A stretch of 64,000 nucleotides of DNA from Saccharibacillus alkalitolerans (GTDB lineage Bacteria; Bacillota; Bacilli; Paenibacillales; Paenibacillaceae): NCBI RefSeq assembly GCF_011090185.1, contig NZ_JAAFGS010000008.1, positions 161,003 to 225,002 of the forward strand, written 5' to 3'. The number at the start of each line of letters is the position of its first letter. Positions within the stretch are counted from its first letter, which is position 1. The position numbers and the translations under genes are program-made. Shown piece by piece: positions 44,378 through 53,139 of the stretch. A model generated the notes under the pieces. That model worked only from the letters and a program-made list of their open reading frames with translations, had not been told where the DNA came from and did not search any database.

Positions 44378-45163
44378 ATGTACTATATCGGCTTGGTATT
44401 CGAATATCTCAAAAACTATATGAAAACGAGACTGACCTACCGCGCGGACTTCTGGGTCGAAGTGATCTCCGACCTGCTGATGCAGGCGAGCAACCTGATC
44501 TTCATCTTCGTCGTATTCGGCCACACGAATTCGCTCGGCGGCTGGAGCGAGGCGGAAGTCGTCTTCGTTTACGGATTCTTCATGGTGCCGTTCGGGCTGT
44601 TCAGCTGCTTCGTCAATCTGTGGAATTTCAGCGACCGCTATATCGTCAAAGGCGAGATGGACCGCATTCTGACCCGCCCGGCGTACAATCTGTTTCAGAT
44701 TTTCCTGGAAAACATCGATCCGCCGGGATTGATCGGTTCGCTGATCGGCCTTGTCATCATGATCATCAGCGGCGGCCAATTGGGACTCGAGCTGCTCTGG
44801 TGGCACATTCCGGTGCTGCTGCTGTTCTCGATCAGCGCCATGCTGATTTACAGCGGCATCTACATTACGCTGACGTCGCTGTCGTTCTACTCGGATTCGC
44901 CGACCGGCATTATCCCGCTGCTGTACAATATCCAAAACTACGGACGGTATCCGGTCACGATCTACAACCGCGCGATCCAGTTCCTGCTGACCTGGATTCT
45001 GCCTTTCGCGTTCGTCGGCGTGTATCCCGCGTCGCTGTTCCTCGGCCGGGAAGAAATGCTGCATATGGCATGGTTGACGCCGGTCATGGCCGCGGTGTTC
45101 CTGACGATCGGGCTGGTCAGTTGGAACGTGGGCGTGAAAAGGTACCGCGGGGCAGGGTCGTAA
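44378..45163 (+). CDS. ABC-2 family permease, second subunit
   Basis: 261 residues, six membrane helices, same general plan as the preceding permease but different sequence: LKNYMKTRLTYRADFWVEVISDLLMQASNLIFIF, then KGEMDRILTRPAYNLFQIFLENIDPPGLIGSLIGLVI, and a C-terminal PFAFVGVYPASLFLGREEML. Only four bases after the first permease stop, so a three-gene operon. Nothing shows the substrate. The inverted-repeat element begins 17 bases after its stop. Confidence 0.87.
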   Translation: MYYIGLVFEYLKNYMKTRLTYRADFWVEVISDLLMQASNLIFIFVVFGHTNSLGGWSEAEVVFVYGFFMVPFGLFSCFVNLWNFSDRYIVKGEMDRILTRPAYNLFQIFLENIDPPGLIGSLIGLVIMIISGGQLGLELLWWHIPVLLLFSISAMLIYSGIYITLTSLSFYSDSPTGIIPLLYNIQNYGRYPVTIYNRAIQFLLTWILPFAFVGVYPASLFLGREEMLHMAWLTPVMAAVFLTIGLVSWNVGVKRYRGAGS

Positions 45164-45179
45164 TATGAGGGAGGCGATC

Positions 45180-45788
45180 GGGGAGGCGCTCCGGGGAAGG
45201 GGGGCCTTACGATCGCTGTTTCGGTTTGATTTCTTCGATTTTATTTTTATAGGGGTGAAATCAAACCTCAAAGGCGAACACTCCGTTTCTCCAGCCTCCC
45301 CCTCCCCCTCCGCTCACGCCCTGCTCGGCGGTGGGAGAGAAAAGGGCGAAGCGCTTTTCGAGGCTGCGCTTTCGATCGCTGTTGAAGGTCCAAAACGGGT
45401 GCAGCAAAAGCCAGGCTCTGGCTTTGACTCGGACGTCGGCGGTTCGGGGGGCCGAACCGCCGACGTTAAGAGAAAGAAGAGACCAAGACAAGGGCGTAAA
45501 AAGAGATTAAATAACCAAGGCGCAGGCAGCGCCGAGAGGAGCCGGCTAAATAAGCCGGCTCCTCTCTCGCCTTCGGCGAGTTTTCTTTGTAAAATGTTTT
45601 TATGCGCCGCAGTAAGCGGAGGAGAAAGGGAGCCTGAAGAAGCTAAAGCCTTTCTGGAGGAAAGGCACATCGGAAGCATAAGCTAGCGCTCGCCTTTGAG
45701 ATTCGACTTCCACCTTATAAAATATAATCAAGGAAGAAATCGAATCGGAACAGCGATCGTAAGGCCCCTTTCTCCGGAGCGGCACCCC
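45180..45788. repeat. 609-bp non-coding element with ~100-bp terminal inverted repeats and internal hairpins
   Basis: The first ~100 bases (45180-45279) and the reverse complement of the last ~100 (45689-45788) align almost throughout, sharing CGCTCCGG, GGCCTTACGATCGCTGTT, GATTTCTTC and CTCAAAGGCGA. Internally there is a 15-bp perfect hairpin (45433-45447 with 45452-45466), a 14-bp perfect hairpin (45534-45547 with 45553-45566), a CTCGCC/GGCGAG hairpin with TTTTCTTT tail (45566-45588), and a hairpin within each terminal arm (GGTTTGATTT 45223-45232 with 45258-45267; 45700-45709 with 45737-45746). A third copy of CGATCGCTGTT is at 45373-45383. The open frame across it (45165-45686) lacks a ribosome site and reads through the repeats. 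It could be a MITE-like element or encode a structured RNA. Confidence 0.85.
45566..45589 (+). terminator. Hairpin with T tail inside the inverted-repeat element
   Basis: CTCGCC (45566-45571) pairs with GGCGAG (45575-45580), followed by TTTTCTTT. It sits directly against the 14-bp hairpin 45534-45566, and could end a transcript reading through the element on the plus strand. Confidence 0.55.
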
Positions 45789-45823
45789 ACATTTTCCAAA
45801 CCGAAAAGGAGCGATTCATTTTT

Positions 45824-46288
45824 ATGGTAGAAATCGGACAACAAGTCCCGGAATTCAGCCTGCCGGCCGTCGGCGGGGAAGAGATCAAGCTCAGCGATTA
45901 TCGCGGCAAGAAGCTCGTCATCTACTTTTATCCGAAAGACATGACGCCGGGCTGCACGCAGCAGGCCTGCGATTTCCGCGATTCCGAAAGCTATTTCACG
46001 ACGAAAAACGCGGCGGTGATCGGCATCAGCGCGGACGACGTCAAATCGCACGAGAAATTCGGCGCCAAATACGATCTGCCGTTCCCTCTGCTGTCGGATA
46101 CGGAACACCAAGTAAGCGACCTGTTCGGCGTATGGCAGCTTAAAAAGAATTTCGGCAAAGAATACGAGGGCATCGTGCGCTCGACCTTCCTGCTGGACGA
46201 AGAAGGGCGCCTGATTCGGGAATGGCGCAAGGTCAAAGTGGAAGGCCACGTCGACGAAGTGCTCCAAGCAGTCGACGCTTCTAAATAA
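45824..46288 (+). CDS. bcp: Thioredoxin-dependent peroxiredoxin, Bcp/PrxQ type
   Basis: 154 residues. Peroxidatic C44 in FYPKDMTPGCTQQACDFRD with resolving C49 five residues on, the Bcp arrangement. VIGISADDVKSHEKFGAKYDLPFPLLSD is the family core; the end RSTFLLDEEGRLI is standard. It reduces H2O2 and organic hydroperoxides with thioredoxin. ATG 45824 follows AAAAGGAG. Confidence 0.95.
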   Translation: MVEIGQQVPEFSLPAVGGEEIKLSDYRGKKLVIYFYPKDMTPGCTQQACDFRDSESYFTTKNAAVIGISADDVKSHEKFGAKYDLPFPLLSDTEHQVSDLFGVWQLKKNFGKEYEGIVRSTFLLDEEGRLIREWRKVKVEGHVDEVLQAVDASK

Positions 46289-46777
46289 ATCGACCAGTTA
46301 TCAATTTTCTGATTTTAATTTTATCCAAATCAAGTAATAAAGTAATAAATAGAAGAACGAAGACTTATTCGAACAGAACGTACAAATTCATTTGCTTGGC
46401 CCTTTTATATCCAAAGTTTGAAATATCTTTGTCGTATTTTCAGATTTTTTAATGAAATATGGGAAAAATCGTTTGAGAAAAATCGGAAAAACGTTTAAAT
46501 TTATGTTAGGAAATGAAAATACCAATGGTTTTCAAGATTATATTCTGGATAGGGGGGAATTCATACGAATAAGCCGAACGGCCGGGGATTCCGATTTCCG
46601 GGAGGAACAAGGAAGAGCCGTTCGCATAAGCCCGAGGATGGGCGGATTCTGCCGTATTCGGGATTGCCGCGCATCACTGTCGTCCATAAGTGAATATGCG
46701 CTGCAAGCGGTCCGACAACTGGCGAGGGGCCCGTTGGCCGGAACTTGAACGATTTTTTGGGGAGAGGGGAATTTGTC
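46289..46777. other. A+T-rich intergenic region
   Basis: About 490 bases. The first 250 are much richer in A+T than the surroundings and hold no gene. A possible promoter TTGAGA-17-TAAATT lies at 46473-46501. An open frame of 98 codons (46452-46748) has no ribosome site and an unconvincing composition. The last 200 bases are G+C-rich again. Confidence 0.5.
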
Positions 46778-47017
46778 ATGCAAATCATTCCAGCATGGGT
46801 GAAAGTGGATCACAATTCTTACAACGCGAAACTTCGGGGAATCTATAAAAATGTACGGGAAAACGATATTACGGCGGCTTGCGAACAGGCAAAACGTCTG
46901 TACATGGATTTGCTTGAAGACTTGGAGATTCGAGGAATCGAAGCTCCTGCGCAGGATGCTGCAATTCTGGCGGAACAGCCGGAGCGTCAGCACGAAGCGG
47001 CCGGAGTCGGCGTCTGA
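46778..47017 (+). CDS. Small hypothetical protein
   Basis: 79 residues. Starts MQIIPAWVKVDHNSYNAKLR, mainly helical (YKNVRENDITAACEQAKRLYMDLLEDLE), with an Ala/Gln-rich tail. GGAGAGGGG precedes ATG 46778 at good distance, and a terminator follows at 47061, so it is probably expressed. No family recognised. Confidence 0.65.
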   Translation: MQIIPAWVKVDHNSYNAKLRGIYKNVRENDITAACEQAKRLYMDLLEDLEIRGIEAPAQDAAILAEQPERQHEAAGVGV

Positions 47018-47060
47018 ATCGGCAGATTCGGTCTTGGGTCAGGGGGGCCCCGGACTGCTT

Positions 47061-47093
47061 AAAAACCCGGATCATTGCGATCCGGGTTTTTTT
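47061..47093. terminator. Bidirectional rho-independent terminator
   Basis: AAAAACCCGGATC (47061-47073) pairs with GATCCGGGTTTTT (47079-47091); T runs on both strands. Serves the small gene on plus and the DedA gene on minus. Confidence 0.9.
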
Positions 47094-47133
47094 GCGTGCG
47101 TTTGATTCGTTTTCGGCCCCTATGCCCTATGCA

Positions 47134-47970
47134 TTATCGAGACTTCGGGCGGGATTTTAGCACAATCTTTGAAGGAAAACGTCCCGGGCGGATCCGCACA
47201 ATGCGGACATGCTTGAGCTCTGAGCGGAAGTGCGCCGAGGGAGCGTTCCGGAACCGGCTTCGCGCCAGCGCCTGCTGCGGCCGTCCGGCATCCCGCCGCG
47301 CTTCTCCCTCGGCGCGAGGGAGGGGACTGCGCCGTCCGCGGCCGCTCCATAACCGGGATAGCGCCGCGAACACGGAAGCCGTCCACGCCCGGTATTTGTA
47401 AATGAGGAAAACGAACAGCAGCAGGGCAAGCACGGATACGATCCAGACGGCATATCGCTCGGCCAGGTGGAACGCGACCGACCACTGGGGGCCGAATATT
47501 TTGCCGATGCCGAGGAACAGCAGCGTCCAGAACAGCGCGCCCGTGAAAGCGTAAGCGGCGAATTTTTTGAACCCGATATTCATGATTCCCGCCAGGTAGC
47601 CGGTAAAGTGCCGTACGCCCGGAATAAAGTAGCCGAAGAAGATCAAGGCGGGACCGTACTTCGCGAAAAAAGCCTGCGTTTTGAGCAGCTTGCTTTCCTT
47701 GAAGAACCAACCGCCGAAGCGGCGCAGAAAAGGCAGACCCGCTTTTTTGCCGATAAAATACGTAATGCTCATGCCGATCGTGGTGCCGAGAAAGGCGACG
47801 AGCAGCAGCAGATCGAATCGGAGCGAGCCTTTGTAGGACAGATAGCCGGCGTAAGCCATCGTCGTTTCCCCGGGAAACGGCAGGGCGATGAACTCCAGGA
47901 ACAGGCCCAAAAACATGACCAGATATCCGTACTGCTCGAACAGCTGCTGAACCATTTTGAATATTTCCAT
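47134..47970 (-). CDS. DedA family membrane protein with long basic tail
   Basis: 278 residues from ATG 47970. DedA core at about 1-200: FLEFIALPFPGETTMAYAGYLSY, GTTIGMSITYFIGKKAGLPFLRRFG, and FFGYFIPGVRHFTGYLAGIMNIG with the conserved Arg/His/Gly pattern. DedA proteins are transporters of the undecaprenyl-phosphate or phospholipid flippase type. After the last helix (about 195) an extra ~80 residues, rich in Arg, Ser and Pro, have no counterpart in standard DedA proteins of about 200 residues. AAAGGAG lies before ATG 47970; the upstream in-frame ATG at 47994 would place that site inside the gene. Confidence 0.88.
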   Translation of the reverse strand: MEIFKMVQQLFEQYGYLVMFLGLFLEFIALPFPGETTMAYAGYLSYKGSLRFDLLLLVAFLGTTIGMSITYFIGKKAGLPFLRRFGGWFFKESKLLKTQAFFAKYGPALIFFGYFIPGVRHFTGYLAGIMNIGFKKFAAYAFTGALFWTLLFLGIGKIFGPQWSVAFHLAERYAVWIVSVLALLLFVFLIYKYRAWTASVFAALSRLWSGRGRRSPLPRAEGEARRDAGRPQQALARSRFRNAPSAHFRSELKHVRIVRIRPGRFPSKIVLKSRPKSR

Positions 47971-48107
47971 AGCGCTTCGAACTCCTTTGGACAATGAATG
48001 CGGCGGACGTTTTCCTTGATTTTACGATATTTGGGACGGAAAAATCCATCTTCGCGGGGCGGACTCTGCCGGCTTGCCGAATAAGGTGCCGGAATCGCCT
48101 TTTTTTC

Positions 48108-48136
48108 TTGCGGTATGTGGGGGGCATCGGTATAAT
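48108..48136 (+). promoter_or_regulatory. Sigma-A promoter of guaA
   Basis: TTGCGG (48108-48113), 17-base spacer, TATAAT (48131-48136), 29 bases before the start codon. The leader is too short for a riboswitch. Confidence 0.75.
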
Positions 48137-48164
48137 TAGCGACAGTAATTAAGGGAGGCGTGAC

Positions 48165-49703
48165 ATGAATAAACCGAACGAACTCATCGTCGTACTCGAC
48201 TTTGGGGGACAGTATAACCAACTGATTGCCAGAAGAATTCGCGATTTGGGCGTATTCAGCGAGCTAATGCCGTACAATACCCCGGTCGAGCGCATTCGCG
48301 AACTGAATCCTGCGGGTATCGTCTTCTCGGGCGGACCGCTGAGCGTATACGAAGAAGGAGCCCCGCACGTCGATCCGGCCATTTACGATCTGGGGCTGCC
48401 GATCTTCGGCATCTGCTACGGCATGCAGCTGATGGCGCAGCAGCTCGGCGGCAAAGTCGAGCGCGCCGGCAAGCGCGAATACGGCAAGGCGGACGTCGAC
48501 TTCCTGCACAACAGCATCCTGACGAAAGGTCTCGACAGCAAGCAGACGGTCTGGATGAGCCACGGCGACCACGTCGTGACGCTGCCGGAAGGTTTCGTGC
48601 TGGAAGCGGGCACGGAATCCGCTCCGATCGCGGCCATGAGTCATCCGGAACGCAATCTGCATGCGGTGCAGTTCCACCCGGAAGTGCGCCACTCCGTATA
48701 CGGCAACGAGATGATCAAGAACTTCCTCTACGAAGTCTGCAAATGCAGCGGCGAATGGACGATGGAATCGTTTATCGAGGAAGCCATTCAGGATATCCGG
48801 GGTAAAGTCGGCGACAAAAAGGTGCTGTGCGCGCTGAGCGGCGGCGTCGATTCGTCCGTCGTGGCGATGCTGATCCACAAAGCGATCGGCGATCAGCTGA
48901 CCTGCATGTTCATCGACCACGGACTGCTGCGCAAAGGCGAAGCGGAAAGCGTCATGGAGACGTTCGTCGGCAAGTTCGATATCAACGTAATCAAGATCGA
49001 CGCGCAGGAACGCTTCCTGAGCAAGCTCGCGGGCGTCGACGATCCGGAACAGAAACGCAAAATCATCGGCAACGAATTCATCTACTGCTTCGACGAAGAA
49101 TCGGCCAAGCTCGGCGACTTCGGCTTCCTGGCGCAGGGTACGCTGTACACGGACATCGTGGAGAGCGGCACGGCGACGGCGCAGACGATCAAATCCCATC
49201 ACAACGTGGGCGGTCTGCCGGAAGACATGAAGTTCCAGCTGATCGAGCCGCTGAACACGCTGTTCAAGGACGAAGTCCGCAAAGTCGGCGAAGAACTGGG
49301 CCTGCCGCACGCGATCGTATGGCGTCAGCCTTTCCCGGGTCCGGGTCTCGCGATCCGCGTTCTCGGCGAAGTGACGGAAGAGAAGCTGACCATCGTCCGC
49401 GACTCCGACCTGATCCTGCGCGAAGAGATCGCCAAAGCCGGTCTCGAGAGCGAGATTTGGCAGTACTTCACGGCGCTGCCGAACATGAAGAGCGTCGGCG
49501 TCATGGGCGACGCGCGCACGTATTCGTACACGGTAGGCATCCGCGCGGTCACTTCGATCGACGGCATGACCGCCGACTGGGCGCGCATCCCGTGGGACGT
49601 GCTGGAGAAAATCTCGGTCCGTATCGTCAACGAAGTGGATAACGTCAACCGCGTCGTGTACGACGTGACGTCGAAACCGCCGGCAACGATCGAGTGGGAA
49701 TAG
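48165..49703 (+). CDS. guaA: GMP synthase (glutamine-hydrolysing)
   Basis: 512 residues. Class I glutaminase at about 1-200 with nucleophile C84 in FGICYGMQ and HPE in [13 protein letters not shown]-pyrophosphatase with [14 protein letters not shown]-terminal dimerisation domain ending [10 protein letters not shown]. It aminates XMP to GMP. AGGGAGG precedes ATG 48165, and a strong terminator lies at 49751. In Paenibacillus-type genomes an NCS2 purine permease often follows directly; here it is 12 kb away. Confidence 0.97.
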   Translation: MNKPNELIVVLDFGGQYNQLIARRIRDLGVFSELMPYNTPVERIRELNPAGIVFSGGPLSVYEEGAPHVDPAIYDLGLPIFGICYGMQLMAQQLGGKVERAGKREYGKADVDFLHNSILTKGLDSKQTVWMSHGDHVVTLPEGFVLEAGTESAPIAAMSHPERNLHAVQFHPEVRHSVYGNEMIKNFLYEVCKCSGEWTMESFIEEAIQDIRGKVGDKKVLCALSGGVDSSVVAMLIHKAIGDQLTCMFIDHGLLRKGEAESVMETFVGKFDINVIKIDAQERFLSKLAGVDDPEQKRKIIGNEFIYCFDEESAKLGDFGFLAQGTLYTDIVESGTATAQTIKSHHNVGGLPEDMKFQLIEPLNTLFKDEVRKVGEELGLPHAIVWRQPFPGPGLAIRVLGEVTEEKLTIVRDSDLILREEIAKAGLESEIWQYFTALPNMKSVGVMGDARTYSYTVGIRAVTSIDGMTADWARIPWDVLEKISVRIVNEVDNVNRVVYDVTSKPPATIEWE

Positions 49704-49750
49704 TCCATTAATCGAATAGTTACGAGGAAGTCCGATCTTCATTGCTCCGA

Positions 49751-49785
49751 ATCCCTGTCAAGGTTAAGCTTGACAGGGATTTATT
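49751..49785 (+). terminator. Rho-independent terminator after guaA
   Basis: CCCTGTCAAG (49753-49762) pairs with CTTGACAGGG (49769-49778), followed by a T-rich tail. Confidence 0.85.
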
Positions 49786-49826
49786 TAATTTCGCGGTCAT
49801 CGAAAAAAGCGAAGGAGGAATGATTC

Positions 49827-50345
49827 ATGTTTGAAAACAATTCGGTCTCCTGGAAAAAGCGGGTCCGCGAGCTGCTGGTCGATTATCTCGTCGTCTCGAT
49901 CTATCTGCTTGTTCTGCTGGGAGCGGCGCTGGGACTTTATTATGCGATCTTTCAAGGGATTCCGATCTTTACCCAAACCCAGTCCCAATGGATCGCATCG
50001 CTGACTTCGGTTATTCCGATTGTTCTGATCTTTGCGGTTCTGGACCATAACGGAGGCAGCATCGGCAAACGCAAAGCGGGACTGACACTGCACCGTACCC
50101 GGAAGAACTTCGGCGCAAGTCTTCTGCGTAACGTGATCAAGTTCCTGCCTTGGCAGTTGGGACATATCGGCACGATCCGCGGCGTGTACCTCGGTTACGA
50201 CGGCATATCTATGATGTATACAGCCTTCAGCTTGATTCTGGCGCTTGTTTTGTTGATCATGGGATTCGCGAGAAAAGATAAACGGCATTTGGGCGACCTG
50301 CTTGCGGGAACGCAGGTGCAGGTGCGAAAGGAGGGAAAAGCATGA
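49827..50345 (+). CDS. RDD family membrane protein
   Basis: 172 residues. RDD-type signature VRELLVDYLVVSIYLLVLL (Arg, Asp-containing first helix), middle GGSIGKRKAGLTLHR, and C-terminal KDKRHLGDLLAGTQVQV. Three membrane helices near 18-42, 58-78 and 130-148. RDD proteins are linked to Na+/H+ exchange or toxin secretion in some cases; here no role is shown. GAAGGAGG precedes ATG 49827. It overlaps the SMI1/KNR4 gene by four bases. Confidence 0.85.
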   Translation: MFENNSVSWKKRVRELLVDYLVVSIYLLVLLGAALGLYYAIFQGIPIFTQTQSQWIASLTSVIPIVLIFAVLDHNGGSIGKRKAGLTLHRTRKNFGASLLRNVIKFLPWQLGHIGTIRGVYLGYDGISMMYTAFSLILALVLLIMGFARKDKRHLGDLLAGTQVQVRKEGKA

Positions 50346-50818
50346 AGATGCAAGAAATCGAATCTTTGCTGACAGAGGCGTATGAATTATGGGAACATGA
50401 GCGGGCCGAACCGGAATCGGAAGAGCGGCTGGCCGCGTTCGAAGAGAGCCGCGGCATCCGCCTGCCCGGCGAATACCGGGAGCTTCTGGCGCGGTTCGGT
50501 CCGCTGCATTTTGCCGAACCCACGATCCACGGACTCCAAGAGCAGGAGTGGGCGTACCCGGCGGGCACGAAGCTGATCGCGGAATACCGCAGTCAGGGCG
50601 CGATCGAGCGGGATACGGAGCTGCTGCCGATCGGAAGCTTCGGCGACGGCGATCTGCTCGTGCTGCAGCCGGGCGGCAGCGTGTATCGACTCGATCACGA
50701 CGGATACGACGAATCCCCGCTGGAAGCGATCGCCGACGATCTCCCGACGCTGCTGGGCGAGCTGGCGAAGTTTGTTCTGGAGACGTATCGAGCTATGCAG
50801 GAACAAAATAAAGTTTAA
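50342..50818 (+). CDS. SMI1/KNR4 family protein
   Basis: 158 residues. SMI1/KNR4 (SUKH-type) features: ESEERLAAFEESRGIRLPGEYRELLARFG at residues about 25-55, LLPIGSFGDGDLLVLQPGGSVYRLDHDG around 95-125. SUKH proteins often serve as immunity proteins to polymorphic toxins, but many are stand-alone. No toxin is encoded next to it; translation is coupled to the RDD gene (ATGA overlap). Cytosolic. Confidence 0.85.
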   Translation: MKMQEIESLLTEAYELWEHERAEPESEERLAAFEESRGIRLPGEYRELLARFGPLHFAEPTIHGLQEQEWAYPAGTKLIAEYRSQGAIERDTELLPIGSFGDGDLLVLQPGGSVYRLDHDGYDESPLEAIADDLPTLLGELAKFVLETYRAMQEQNKV

Positions 50819-50909
50819 AATCAAAAATAAATAAGGTGCATTTAGTAACCGCGGTCCTGTATAATCTGGAATCAGATCAGATGAAGAGGGGCTGGAGAGT
50901 TACATTATT

Positions 50910-52118
50910 ATGGATAAACATACAAGCAAAAATAGTCGATGGAGCGTCATCGGTCTCGCTCTATTGTTAGGCGTGTTTTCGACGTTAGGGCCTTTTACGA
51001 TCGATATGTATCTGCCCGCGTTCCCTCAAATCGCAAAAGACTTCGAAACGAACGCCTCATTGGTTCAAATCAGTTTGACGGCTTGCCTGCTCGGACTCGG
51101 CATCGGCCAACTTGTCGTAGGGCCTTTAAGCGACGCTTACGGCAGACGCAGACCTCTGCTGATCGGCATCATTGCTTACGTGATCGTTTCGTTGGCATGC
51201 GCGTATTCGCCCAATATCGGCACGTTGATCGTATTCCGATTCGCTCAAGGCTTTGCGGCTTCGGCGGGAATCGTCATTTCCCGAGCGATCGCCCGGGACC
51301 TGTACAGCGGGCATGAACTGACCAAATTCTTCTCCCTGCTGCTGCTCGTCGGCAACCTGGGACCGTTGGCCGCTCCGATTGCCGGAAGCGGAGTGCTTAA
51401 ATTCACGACATGGCCGGGCGTATTTCTTTCCCTGTCGATTCTCGGCGTTTTCCTGTACCTGATGACGCAGTTTCGTTTGAAGGAAAGCCATCCTCCCGAG
51501 CGGCGCGTATCGCCGAATTTCAAGTCCCAGCTTCGCAACTACGGCTTGATGCTGCGCGATCGGAAGTTCGTGGGCTACATGTTGGCGCAGGGCATCCTGA
51601 CGGGAGGCGTATTCGCGTACGTGGCCGCCACGCCTTTCGTTTATCAAAATATTTACGGCGTTTCGCCGACGATGTTCTCCGTGTTGTTTGCATCCAACGG
51701 AATCAGCTTGATGATCGGTTCCCAAATCGTCGGGCGGATCTCGCATCGGGTTCCGGAGCAGAAGCTTATGGTCGTCGGCTTATGGATGGCTTTGCTGTCA
51801 AGCATCGTCGTGGTAGGGGTTACGATCGTCGAAGGACCGCTGTTTGCTTTGGTCATTCCTTTGTTTTTCTTCGTCTGTTCGATCAGCATCACCTCTACGG
51901 CGGCCTTCCCGCTTGCCATGGAGAGCCAGTCCAAAAATGCGGGAAGCGCGGCGGCGCTGCTCGGCCTTGTGCCGTTCGTGCTGGGAGGGCTGGTCGCGCC
52001 TATAGTCGGGGTTGCGGGCGAAGACACGGCCGTTCCGCTCGGCCTTACCCTGATGGGTACGAGCCTTATCGCGCTTTTCGCTTACTTCATGCTTGTGCGA
52101 AAAGCGGAATCGGTATAG
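50910..52118 (+). CDS. MFS multidrug efflux transporter, Bcr/CflA type
   Basis: 402 residues, 12 membrane helices. Family features are FSTLGPFTIDMYLPAFPQIAKDFETNASLVQISLTACLLGLGIGQLVVGPLSDAYGRRRPLL and the later RAIARDLYSGHELTKFFSLLLLVGNLGPLAAPIAG. Bcr-type pumps export bicyclomycin, chloramphenicol, sulfonamides or peptides. The start ATG 50910 has only a weak GGAGAG site. Terminator at 52143. Confidence 0.92.
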   Translation: MDKHTSKNSRWSVIGLALLLGVFSTLGPFTIDMYLPAFPQIAKDFETNASLVQISLTACLLGLGIGQLVVGPLSDAYGRRRPLLIGIIAYVIVSLACAYSPNIGTLIVFRFAQGFAASAGIVISRAIARDLYSGHELTKFFSLLLLVGNLGPLAAPIAGSGVLKFTTWPGVFLSLSILGVFLYLMTQFRLKESHPPERRVSPNFKSQLRNYGLMLRDRKFVGYMLAQGILTGGVFAYVAATPFVYQNIYGVSPTMFSVLFASNGISLMIGSQIVGRISHRVPEQKLMVVGLWMALLSSIVVVGVTIVEGPLFALVIPLFFFVCSISITSTAAFPLAMESQSKNAGSAAALLGLVPFVLGGLVAPIVGVAGEDTAVPLGLTLMGTSLIALFAYFMLVRKAESV

Positions 52119-52142
52119 AGAATTGCCGTAAAATGAATCTGA

Positions 52143-52181
52143 AAAAGGACAGCTGCGCACTTAGGCGGCTGTTCTTTTTTG
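52143..52181 (+). terminator. Rho-independent terminator after Bcr-type gene
   Basis: AAAAGGACAGC (52143-52153) pairs with GCTGTTCTTTT (52168-52178) with one G-T pair, then a T run. Confidence 0.75.
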
Positions 52182-52233
52182 TCGTTGTCCGATCGTAAGT
52201 TCCAAGCCTTTTTATTCAAGGGATGGACATTAA

Positions 52234-53139
52234 TCATTTATCCATAATTTCATTAGAGAATCGGATTTGCATGTCTTTGATTTCCTGATAAAACTCGAAG
52301 TGAGTTAACGAAAGTTTTTCGCAGATTTTTTTGACCATCCACCTGCCTCTTTCTTCAATCCTTATATTCACTTTATTAAGATATTCATCGAATTGTTTAG
52401 CAGTTTGAGGCTTCATTTTTTGATGATGCCCTCCTATGTTCGAAAAATGGTCTTCCCAAAATTCATCTGCCGTCCATTCTTGATCATTGTTCACGTAAGG
52501 CTGCATGTCGTACAAGTCCACGAATTTTTCCCAAGCTTCCAAAGGTCGAAGAAAATCGGAAAATGATTGCAAAGTAATATCCCAATAATCTTGAGAAAAA
52601 AGATAGCGACCGGTATTCATCCAATGAGGTAAGATTGTGAAATTTCCGATACAGTGTGTTAAAGCGGCGAATTTTTCGAGCTCGGTTATATGCCGTTGGA
52701 TGATTTCGAATTTTTTGAAATTATCGTCGGCAATCAGTTTGTCATATTGATCTGTAAAGTATTTTTTCTCAGAAATTCCTATACTTCTGTATACGATATC
52801 TTTGTTTTTGGATTCGAAAATACCGTGATGAAACGTCGTGATAAAAGAATTCATGGTTTCTCCGCGAATAACCTTATAATCATCCAACCCCCATAGAGAA
52901 CGATAAACAGGATAAGCTTCTTTATCGCAGTCCGCTTTACTACGAGTATTTCCGGTAGAGTTAGAGATCCCGATTTCCGTAAGTTGATTGCTTTTATATT
53001 CCAACAAGAGAGCAATGCGGGATCGGTCTTTAGGAATCGGACTTTCGATATAACTTTGTTTGAAATCCCATTCCCAAGGCTTGACTTCGAATGCCGTACA
53101 ATTCTTAAACCATTCTTCTATCCAAGCTTTACTGTCCAT
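52234..53139 (-). CDS. Hypothetical protein, A+T-rich gene
   Basis: 301 residues, no family recognised. Aromatic-rich and cytosolic: EVKPWEWDFKQSY, ADCDKEAYPVYRSLWGLDDYKVIRGETMNSFITTFHHG, HITELEKFAALTHCIGNFTILPHWMNTGRYLFSQDYWD and a C-terminal helical part. Its codons favour A and T strongly (frequent AAA, TTT, ATT), unlike every neighbour, which suggests recent transfer. It overlaps the upstream K+ channel gene by 11 bases and forms the end of the LysR-channel operon. The HCIGNFTILP phrase recalls phage or restriction-associated proteins of the DUF262/HNH-linked type, but no catalytic motif is visible, so no function is given. Confidence 0.8.
   Translation of the reverse strand: MDSKAWIEEWFKNCTAFEVKPWEWDFKQSYIESPIPKDRSRIALLLEYKSNQLTEIGISNSTGNTRSKADCDKEAYPVYRSLWGLDDYKVIRGETMNSFITTFHHGIFESKNKDIVYRSIGISEKKYFTDQYDKLIADDNFKKFEIIQRHITELEKFAALTHCIGNFTILPHWMNTGRYLFSQDYWDITLQSFSDFLRPLEAWEKFVDLYDMQPYVNNDQEWTADEFWEDHFSNIGGHHQKMKPQTAKQFDEYLNKVNIRIEERGRWMVKKICEKLSLTHFEFYQEIKDMQIRFSNEIMDK

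Noticed and set aside
45165..45686. Open frame of 173 codons across the inverted-repeat element
   Set aside because: No ribosome site, reads straight through the terminal repeat and hairpins, low-complexity product; treated as chance.
46452..46748. 98-codon open frame upstream of the small gene at 46778
   Set aside because: No ribosome site, mixed A+T- and G+C-rich composition within one frame, no recognisable feature.
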